From assembly GCA_010672165.1 (NCBI GenBank), contig JAAHHN010000010.1, positions 1 through 60,755 of the forward strand: 60,755 nucleotides of DNA, written 5' to 3'. Below the pieces are notes generated by a model. That model saw only the letters and a list, made by a program, of their open reading frames with translations. It ran no database searches and had not been told where the DNA came from. This document shows positions 55,401 to 60,755 of the stretch, one piece after another (the stretch's first letter is position 1; each line of letters starts with the position of its first letter). The translations under genes and the position numbers were made by a program. Source of the DNA: Spirulina sp. SIO3F2. GTDB lineage: Bacteria; Cyanobacteriota; Cyanobacteriia; Cyanobacteriales; Spirulinaceae.

Positions 55401-58232
55401 CAATGGGAATTAACGGTGGCGTGGGGTGAATGGATCTTACAATTTGTCTGTGGTCGCCAGCCGCTGACAATACTCGATCAGATGAGTCAAACCCTCTGTG
55501 AGCAAGCTACCCAACTGAATCTAGGGTTCCTTGTCCAAGCAACCGTTGAATTGCAGATGATTTGTTCGCTCTGGCAAGATCCAGAATCCACCTTGGTGTG
55601 GCAGCCGTCGCTCGGGCATCCATCCCTATGGCGACAAACCAGTCAATTACTAGCTGGGCAGGTTGCGATCGCCCTCGATCTGCCGTTTTGTGTCTTACCC
55701 CCTCAACGGCTCTGGATTGAGAACACTCCCGCAATTGCGATCGCGGTTTTTGAGCAAGGCATCGCCGCCGCCCAAGCCAGCAAACCCGGAAAATCGCTCC
55801 CCCCTGAACTGACCATTGCCTTGCAAAATTGCCAACAATGGCAAATTGATGTGCCGATTCCCTTTCAAGCCTGGACACAACTCCTCGCAGCTGAAGTTGC
55901 CCGTCTCCAGAACCAGTGCTGGTCAGCCCAGACTGGCTATGATGAAGCGATCGCCTGTGCCCAGACCCATCAACAATGGCCCACCGCAGGCTTAGCTGCT
56001 GAACATGCCCTACGATTTTGGCTGGGTCAAGGTAAGTCTGAATTTGCCCAGGTGTACTATCACAAGGCCCAATATGCCTATGAGCAATGGGGGGCGATCG
56101 CCAAGGTGCGTCAGCTTGAACGGCTTTATCCGCAATGGGTCGTGGTTGCACCGTCGCGTCCAGCAATGTTGGCCGCCACCATCAGCACCTCTACCGAAAC
56201 CCAACGTCATACGGTACTTGATCTGAGCACTGTGCTCAAAGCCTCCCAAGCCTTGGCGCAAGAGCTTAATCTGGAGCAGTTGTTGCCGAAGCTCTTGGAG
56301 ATTTTGCTTGCCCATGTGGGGGCACAGCGGGGTTTATTGCTGTTGCAAACCGGTTCACAGTTTGATATTTGGGCCCAAGGAGATGTGACTCAAGGTGCAA
56401 CCGCTACCCCATTACAAAGTTTGACAGCGGCTAGTGCAGCTCAAGAACTGCCAGGAGCAGTGATTAATTATGTTATTCACACCCATGAATTGGTCGTTCT
56501 AAATGGCAGCCAGTCCCATCATCCCTATGCCAATGATCCCTATTTTGTCGCTATTCAGCCCCAGTCGGTGCTCTGTGCTCCCCTGTTGCATCAAGGCCAA
56601 CTGAGCGGGGTCATTTATCTAGAAAATCGTCTCACACCCGGAAGTTTTACCGAAAACCGTTTGGAGGTATTGCGATTGCTCTCGGGCCAGGCTGCTGCCG
56701 CTGTGGTTAATTCTCGGTTGTATAACCGTTTAGAAGTGGCAGTTGAACAGCGCACCAAGGCGATCGCGGCTAAAAATACCCAGCTACAGGCTGAAATTCA
56801 AGATCGAGAAAACACCGAACGGGCCCTGCGGCTGTCCGAAGAAAAATTTGGCAAGGTGTTTCATTCAAGTCCGAATGCGATCGCCCTCACCAATCTGGAA
56901 ACAGGAGAACATTTGGAGGTCAACAATACCTTCTGTGAAGTCACTGGATACCGGCCCGATGAAATTATGGGTCATACCACCCTAGAAATCGATTTGTGGG
57001 TGAATCTAGAGGAGCGCACCCAACTATTTCAGCATCTCAATCGTCAAGGGGCAGTACGTAATTTTGAATTTGCATTTCGGACTAAATCCGGTGAAATTCG
57101 CACCGCCTTGCTCTCGGCTGAAATTATCACCATCCATGGTCAACAATGTCTCTTAGGGACTTCTACCGACATCACTCTCCGTAAGATTATCGAAGATCGA
57201 CTGCGCCAACAGAACCAAGCCCTTATGGATACGCTGGGTGAATTGCAAACAACGCAACAGGAATTAATTCAATCAGAAAAAATGGCAGCGTTAGGACAGT
57301 TGATTGCTGGCGTTGCCCATGAAATTAATTCGCCCCTAGGGGCAATTACCGCCTCAACCCGTCATCTGATCAATTTTTGGCAACGCCATTTCCAAACTTT
57401 GCTCCAGCGTTGGACTGATTTCAATCCTGCGCAGCAGGCCCTCTTTTTTGAGTTGTTGGATGAGAGTCAACGACCGTATCCGCCTTTGTCTACCCGTGAA
57501 CAGCGTCAACAGCGTCGCGCCCTATTGATTCAACTGCAAGGGGTTGAACTGAACGACCCCCGTGAGATTGCTAACTGCTTTATTGGCCTAGGCATTTCAG
57601 TCCTACAGTCTGAGCACCAAACTCTACTACTTGATCCTCAGGGTGAGCCCTTGCTTAAACTTGCCTATCAACTCAGTAACCTCCATCAAAGTATGATTAC
57701 GATCAGCCATGCCGCTGAACGGGCGGGGAAAGTGGTGTTTGCCCTTAAAAACTATGCACGGTTTGACCCGAGCGATCGTAAGGTCAAAGCCCAAGTGATT
57801 GATGGCTTGGAAACGGTGCTGATGCTTTATCACAACCAGCTCAAACATGACGTAGACGTAATCCGGCAATATGATGACCCGTTGCCTGAGATTTTCTGTT
57901 ATCCCGACGAACTAAATCAGGTTTGGACCAATTTGATTCATAACAGCCTCCAAGCAATGGAAAATAAAGGGGTGTTGAGCATTTATGTGGCCCATGAGAC
58001 TGAGCAACTCCAGGTCAGCATCACCGATTCGGGTCCAGGCATCCCCCCAGACATTGAAGCACAGATCTTCACACCCTTCTTCACAACGAAGCCACGTGGT
58101 GAAGGAAGCGGCCTAGGCTTGGATATTGTGCGACGAATTGTAGATAAGCATCAGGGTGAAATTAAGGTTGAAAGCCGACCAGGGCAGACCACCTTTACAG
58201 TTATCCTCCCAGTTGATCTAGAGCCTGAATAA
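52461..58232 (+). CDS. Hybrid Ser/Thr kinase-AAA-GAF-PAS-histidine kinase
   Basis: A 1923-residue protein from the ATG at 52461; the TTG at 52437 is less likely. Order: Hanks-type Ser/Thr kinase (about 10-275; HKDLNPANI near 130, DFGIA near 153), AAA-type ATPase (about 310-640; Walker A GSAGIGKS near 335), a long helical TPR-like region, GAF (about 1255-1420), coiled coil, PAS (about 1456-1575), HisKA with His near 1618 in AGVAHEINSPLGA, and HATPase (NLIHNSLQAM, DSGPGIP, GEGSGLGLDIV). It is a complete Hstk-type signalling protein with both kinases apparently intact. No response regulator is nearby. Soluble. Confidence 0.92.
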   Translation: MIQPQPTLVVPGYEIHALIAQSSSSRVYRAQRLADALPVVLKLPQPAYPTPQQRYRYQHEFRLLKRLQLPGVIKVYDLIEQQATPILVLEDFGGCALKQWQQQRPLSWDEFWPLAIALVQSVGDIHKLGIIHKDLNPANIAYNAQTGMLKLIDFGIAMFEQRGGMLATEGSGAISEFAGTLAYIAPEQTGRFGRGVDTRADLYSLGVVFSELLTGDRLFAGDDPHELLQYHLAYQPTWPEIWPTPFQALMDRLVAKNPEDRYQTALGLQADLAQFADAWQRDRALSPIVLGQSDQTLQFRLSAKLYGRQAEQDMLHQALDRVSAGWSRCEWLPICGSAGIGKSCLMHQWATEVGQRGYCLMVQVNALEQTTPYALAAAIVGALIRRVLQEPAQQVQQWRPPLLQVLPPCSDYWCDRIPELRWLGSIADERPEPAPQQPFETMLCRCLQMFAFPEHPLVLCLNDVSDADPESLAALSQLLQHPETRSLLVVSTHRNSTVTQEHPLQQTLIALEQQSISVRQLQLSGLDIEQVLQLLSDTFHCDRAAVTPLAFTVLRKTAGHPFFIQEFLQAAQQAGYFQLNSLGQWQWDTEGIAAMTMTENVVDLLMQKLQQQPLQSQRILKLAAGIGSEFEIQLLSRLANANILQVFRALIPWLHNQFVLPIAQRNGQLLVSKYRFAHERIRQTVYDAMDVESRIHLHRRIARLLLQQTSDAQQPGSLLKIVDHYNRGCLNLELAERLTLVRLNWQASQQAQAATSSVAAYRYAQMAVSLLHPQDWQTATDLSLAVLCYYMQLAEQQGDLTSATPLLQQALQQDLPRPALSQLSRLSLRQWAWQDKVQAALELGNNILRDWGLDVTGAQPLPAVVDETASEIRQLLADLVAIAWGQQPQQWQQYIELGTAWVEHCQPHLTPQMWPFSYLITDEVDCLGLDALASESPFPSFEQRRYQVMALWQRQVWQQSWHQVAQQLNTLATTVTEQSGQWELTVAWGEWILQFVCGRQPLTILDQMSQTLCEQATQLNLGFLVQATVELQMICSLWQDPESTLVWQPSLGHPSLWRQTSQLLAGQVAIALDLPFCVLPPQRLWIENTPAIAIAVFEQGIAAAQASKPGKSLPPELTIALQNCQQWQIDVPIPFQAWTQLLAAEVARLQNQCWSAQTGYDEAIACAQTHQQWPTAGLAAEHALRFWLGQGKSEFAQVYYHKAQYAYEQWGAIAKVRQLERLYPQWVVVAPSRPAMLAATISTSTETQRHTVLDLSTVLKASQALAQELNLEQLLPKLLEILLAHVGAQRGLLLLQTGSQFDIWAQGDVTQGATATPLQSLTAASAAQELPGAVINYVIHTHELVVLNGSQSHHPYANDPYFVAIQPQSVLCAPLLHQGQLSGVIYLENRLTPGSFTENRLEVLRLLSGQAAAAVVNSRLYNRLEVAVEQRTKAIAAKNTQLQAEIQDRENTERALRLSEEKFGKVFHSSPNAIALTNLETGEHLEVNNTFCEVTGYRPDEIMGHTTLEIDLWVNLEERTQLFQHLNRQGAVRNFEFAFRTKSGEIRTALLSAEIITIHGQQCLLGTSTDITLRKIIEDRLRQQNQALMDTLGELQTTQQELIQSEKMAALGQLIAGVAHEINSPLGAITASTRHLINFWQRHFQTLLQRWTDFNPAQQALFFELLDESQRPYPPLSTREQRQQRRALLIQLQGVELNDPREIANCFIGLGISVLQSEHQTLLLDPQGEPLLKLAYQLSNLHQSMITISHAAERAGKVVFALKNYARFDPSDRKVKAQVIDGLETVLMLYHNQLKHDVDVIRQYDDPLPEIFCYPDELNQVWTNLIHNSLQAMENKGVLSIYVAHETEQLQVSITDSGPGIPPDIEAQIFTPFFTTKPRGEGSGLGLDIVRRIVDKHQGEIKVESRPGQTTFTVILPVDLEPE

Positions 58233-58255
58233 GTCGATGTCCAGTGGGCAGTAAC

Positions 58256-58386
58256 TAGGGGTCGTCGTCAGTGAGATTTCATGCTCTTGCTCTGGCTGAC
58301 TTACAACCCCTTTTCCCGTTTTTGGGGTCGGGCGCTTTATCCCTTGTCCCGTCAGACTTCTAGCGGTTAACGGACAATGCGCCCTA
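58256..58386. mobile_element. MITE-like element, copy 3
   Basis: About 131 bp, starting TAGGGGTCGTCGTCAGTGAG and ending GGACAATGCGCCCTA, with the internal CTTACAACCCC and GGTCGGGCG blocks. It is more diverged than the copies at 24 kb. It begins 24 bp after the hybrid kinase stop codon. Confidence 0.75.
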
Positions 58387-58685
58387 AGTTTGACTTCTGT
58401 TGATGGAGCATCCAGATTCATCGCCGTCGACAGAGGATTTTCAGAACCACTATAATTTGGATCATGTGCAGAGCTTAATTTTGGCTACCCCAAATTCTTG
58501 TCAAGCGTTTGTAATGCCCAAATCCCATTCCTATTTGCGTCATTTACGCAAAGGGTTACGTTAGCTCTGTAGTGGTGTCTTAAGCTTAAACTCATTTAAG
58601 CTTAAACCCTATTTGAAATCGTTTCGGTGGAGCGATCGCTCAAAATTTTATTGCTCTCTTATTGACCCAACCATCACTCATCCTT
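58387..58685. other. Upstream region of the M48 protease gene
   Basis: No gene seen. Contains a hairpin TTTGCGT CATT ACGCAAA (about 58534-58552), followed by direct repeats of a palindrome (next entry). Confidence 0.5.
58580..58607. promoter_or_regulatory. Direct repeat of a palindrome upstream of the M48 gene
   Basis: TTAAGCTTAAAC occurs twice with a 16-bp period (58580-58591 and 58596-58607), each containing the palindrome TTAAGCTTAA. Located 79 bp before the chosen ATG. It could be an operator for a dimeric regulator. Confidence 0.4.
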
Positions 58686-59594
58686 ATGTCTCATCTGTTT
58701 CAGAATACCTTGGCTCTCCTGACGACCCTTGGAGCATTGGCTTTGCCACTGACGGGTTTTCCCTCGTCAGCCCGAGCTGAGTTATTGCCGCGTCCGTCTG
58801 AAATAGAAGCATTGGGCGATGATGAGTCCGTTTATAGCGAAGCGCGAGAAGAGCTGCCTGAAAATTTGTATGTGCTCTACCGTATTGTGGAGCGGATTGC
58901 CCGCGCGAATAATCTTGATCGTCATCCCTGGCGGGTGGTTATGGCAGATGATAGCTTGATCAACGCCTATGCCACGGAAGTAAATCTAATTATTGTGCAT
59001 TATGGTCTGCTAGATCAGATGGCAGGGGATGTGTCCGCGTTGGCTTGTGTAGTCGGCCACGAGATGGCTCACCACACTGAACGTCATATTGCGATCCGCA
59101 CCTCTCGGAGCGCCGACTGGCAAGAGGAATATAAGCGCCCTGATGATCGGGAATTGCAAGAGCGCCTGGCGGAGCTTTCGCGTACCCATGAGTCTGACGC
59201 AGACGCGATTGGTTATACCTATTCAGCAACGGCAGGCTTTGATGCCACAGGTTGTCTCCGGGGCTTGGAAATTCTCTCCCGTTTACCCGGAACCCTCCGG
59301 GATAGCTCTACCCATCCCGCTGTCCCCCATCGGATTGAGGCGATCGAGATGTTGATGATTGAACAGCCAGCCGATCGCCTCCAAGATACGGGTCGATCTA
59401 ATCTAGAGAATTCTGACCCTCTAACCTACGAAATGATCGAGGATCAAAATTGGTTGCGGATCAATTCTGAGCGGGGGGGAAGTTTTGTGGAAGATTGGAA
59501 CGCGATTTTCCCAGACGCGACGATCGCACCCAAACCGGAAGAGCCGGAAGCGGAAGTGGATATAGATGACGTTTCAGAATCCGAAGTGGATTAA
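58686..59594 (+). CDS. Exported M48-family metalloprotease
   Basis: A 302-residue protein from the ATG at 58686 (a TTG at 58662 is also in frame). The signal peptide is about residues 1-31 (ALLTTLGALALPLTGFPSSARA). The zinc peptidase motif is GHEMAHH (His125-Glu126-x-x-His129), with the third ligand Glu about 169 in HESDADAIGYTYSATAGF. These are Oma1/LoiP-like M48 features. The C-terminal ~40 residues are acidic. Probably a periplasmic quality-control protease. Confidence 0.88.
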   Translation: MSHLFQNTLALLTTLGALALPLTGFPSSARAELLPRPSEIEALGDDESVYSEAREELPENLYVLYRIVERIARANNLDRHPWRVVMADDSLINAYATEVNLIIVHYGLLDQMAGDVSALACVVGHEMAHHTERHIAIRTSRSADWQEEYKRPDDRELQERLAELSRTHESDADAIGYTYSATAGFDATGCLRGLEILSRLPGTLRDSSTHPAVPHRIEAIEMLMIEQPADRLQDTGRSNLENSDPLTYEMIEDQNWLRINSERGGSFVEDWNAIFPDATIAPKPEEPEAEVDIDDVSESEVD

Positions 59595-59902
59595 GTTAGG
59601 TAGAGTCATGGTTTCCGCAACCCTGATCTGACCGCATAAGCTTGGCAGAGTACTTGGAACTGTTGTTAGCTGGACTTCAAAATCCCACCATTTTAGATGC
59701 TCAGCTTGAAAAAAGCTGAAATTTATTCGTATCAATAGAGCATCCCGAATGTGGCCATGCGAGCCGCGAATTCGTCTTGAGAATCTAATCTCTAGAGAGC
59801 TGGATTAATCTCCCCATGCTTATTGCCTGTTGAACCCATCTTAAATACCTTCACTCGGGTCACACCCAGTTAGGGCTTAGCGTACCCCCAATTGTCTTTA
59901 TT
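59595..59902. other. Region with no recognised gene
   Basis: No open frame is convincing. A small hairpin (TCAGCTT/AAGCTGA, 59701-59719) followed by AATTTATT lies about 105 bp after the protease gene and may be a weak terminator. Part of the segment may be the lost 5' portion of the pseudogene that follows. Confidence 0.4.
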
Positions 59903-60293
59903 GATTATCTGCACTCGCTCCCTCCCGATAGTTTTAGCTATGCTTGGGCCAAGCACCTGGATGACTAGGGTTTAGAACCCTTTAACCTAGGACTCCGGCG
60001 TCAGCAACTTCATGATGGGGTTCATGTCCTCACAGGTTGACACTGATGTTGTGGGGAAGCCGAAGTTCAGGCTTTTTTATTGGGGGTCAAGTTCCGTCTG
60101 CCCAATGCGCTGATCTTGAGGGCAATCTTGCTAGGAATCAAATGATTTCGGTGGCTCAAGCAGAAGTTAAGCAACGTATCATTGCTGCTCACCATCGTGG
60201 ACAGGAGGCTAACCTAACTTTGAGCCGGATACTTGGCAACCAGAACAGCTCTGGGAAATGCCCCTGGAAGACGTGCAGTTGATGTTGGGTTAA
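59903..60293 (+). pseudogene. COQ4-like pseudogene
   Basis: The + strand reads DYLHSLPPDSFSYAWAKHLDD, an in-frame TAG, then EPFNLGLRRQQLHDGVHVLTG, then stops in GTTGACACTGATG, then GEAEVQAFLLGVKFRLPN. This follows the COQ4 family pattern of LPxxSLGxxYAxHL, HDxxHVLTGxxxDxxGE and an FxLAQ helix. Past 60145 other frames give EVKQRIIAAHHRGQEANLTLS and WEMPLEDVQLMLG. At least one stop and several small indels show decay. COQ4 relatives support ubiquinone-type quinone assembly in eukaryotes and some bacteria; cyanobacterial role is unclear. Confidence 0.7.
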
Positions 60294-60437
60294 GTTCTCA
60301 AGCTTGGATTAACCTGGATAGTCTAGGCTAATCAAGTGCGCGGCATTGAAAACTACAGCTTTTTTGCCTACGAAGCCAGCAGCAATTGTGTTATTGAAAA
60401 GTTTGCGATTGTATATGCCGCCTCAAATCTCGACTGA

Positions 60438-60755
60438 ATGCTCCCAAATCTCACATTTCTATGCGAAGCTAGGGGAAAGTTTTATGAAAGATCGTTGCTT
60501 GCCGTGCCCACTCAACGTACCCTTAGCTGCAAAGTCGAAGAGTCCTTCTTGGATCAAGTTGATCAGTATGCCCAGGAACAAGGCATCACGCGCAATGATT
60601 GGGTGAAGCAAGCGCTGCAATCGGTCATTGCAGGCGCCCCCGCTGAGTCTGGCGATCGCTCTGATCAGATTCTTCAAGTTTTACAAGGGCTGAACCAGCG
60701 TCTAGCGCGGATAGAAGAGCGCGAAGCCCATTTTGAAGCTAATTTGGACGCCCGA
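60438..60755 (+). CDS. Ribbon-helix-helix/CopG-like protein, truncated by the window end
   Basis: An open frame runs to the last base. After a possible start at 60438, 60495 (TTG) or 60504 (GTG), it reads PTQRTLSCKVEESFLDQVDQYAQEQGITRNDWVKQALQSVI, resembling a ribbon-helix-helix strand-helix-helix. A linker and the coiled coil DQILQVLQGLNQRLARIEEREAHFEANLDAR follow. The segment suggests a plasmid-type or conjugation-type DNA-binding subunit, but the C-terminus is unknown. The sequence just upstream is the COQ4-like pseudogene. Confidence 0.6.
   Translation, partial: MLPNLTFLCEARGKFYERSLLAVPTQRTLSCKVEESFLDQVDQYAQEQGITRNDWVKQALQSVIAGAPAESGDRSDQILQVLQGLNQRLARIEEREAHFEANLDAR

Noticed and set aside
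55507-56166. 219-residue minus-strand frame inside the hybrid kinase gene
   Set aside because: Antisense shadow of the TPR-like region, with no domain signature.

Overview
The window is chromosomal DNA of a phycobilisome-bearing cyanobacterium. The HIP1 octamer GCGATCGC recurs throughout. It carries ferredoxin-NADP reductase with a CpcD-like linker domain, phosphoribulokinase, a Ycf66-family protein, a probable beta-carboxysome chaperone (CcmS), a DevC-type permease and the SphS-PhoU pair. The genus cannot be fixed from the sequence alone. No rRNA, tRNA, CRISPR array or intact transposase gene was recognised.

Layout. 1-213 is an element bounded by inverted repeats. 0.3-2.4 kb holds peroxiredoxin and glutathione reductase. 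2.8-5.6 kb is an accessory patch: two PD-(D/E)XK nuclease-like genes around a two-gene unit of unknown function. 5.9-8.9 kb is a minus-strand operon of a MurL-like ATP-pyrophosphatase/epimerase, a DUF427 protein and EgtD. A Zur-like Fur regulator and a large membrane adenylate cyclase follow (9.1-12.2 kb). 13.3-14.4 kb holds a lasso-peptide-like precursor translationally coupled to an HPr-kinase-like enzyme, without cyclase or leader peptidase. A thioredoxin-fold protein and ccmS follow.

15.6-27.8 kb is the most unusual region: an island of extracellular contractile injection system (eCIS)-type cargo. It has three genes sharing an N-terminal effector signature and two paralogous eCIS-type AAA+ ATPases in opposite orientation around purT. 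Two cargo proteins end in a domain resembling eukaryotic RGS (regulator of G-protein signalling). The third appears to combine an ADP-ribosyltransferase with a PI-kinase/HipA-like kinase domain. The first two cargo genes arose by tandem duplication, shown by a scar of the ccmS 3' end left between them. No sheath, tube or baseplate genes are present.

28-37 kb holds housekeeping and envelope genes (DUF4230, sphS, phoU, devC, speE, a Wzc-like polysaccharide co-polymerase, Ycf66). 37.5-42.3 kb is a minus-strand set of exported proteins: a frameshifted pentapeptide-repeat protein, a TPR-CHAT protease-like protein and a three-repeat cysteine protein. 42.7-52.4 kb holds two small exported or membrane proteins, metF, trpS, a large conserved hypothetical, petH, prk, a GNAT acetyltransferase and a Crp-family regulator. 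52.5-58.2 kb encodes a 1.9-kb-residue hybrid Ser/Thr-histidine kinase. An M48 metalloprotease, a decayed COQ4-like pseudogene and a truncated ribbon-helix-helix-like gene finish the window. Three copies of a ~130-bp MITE-like element lie at 24.1, 24.3 and 58.3 kb.
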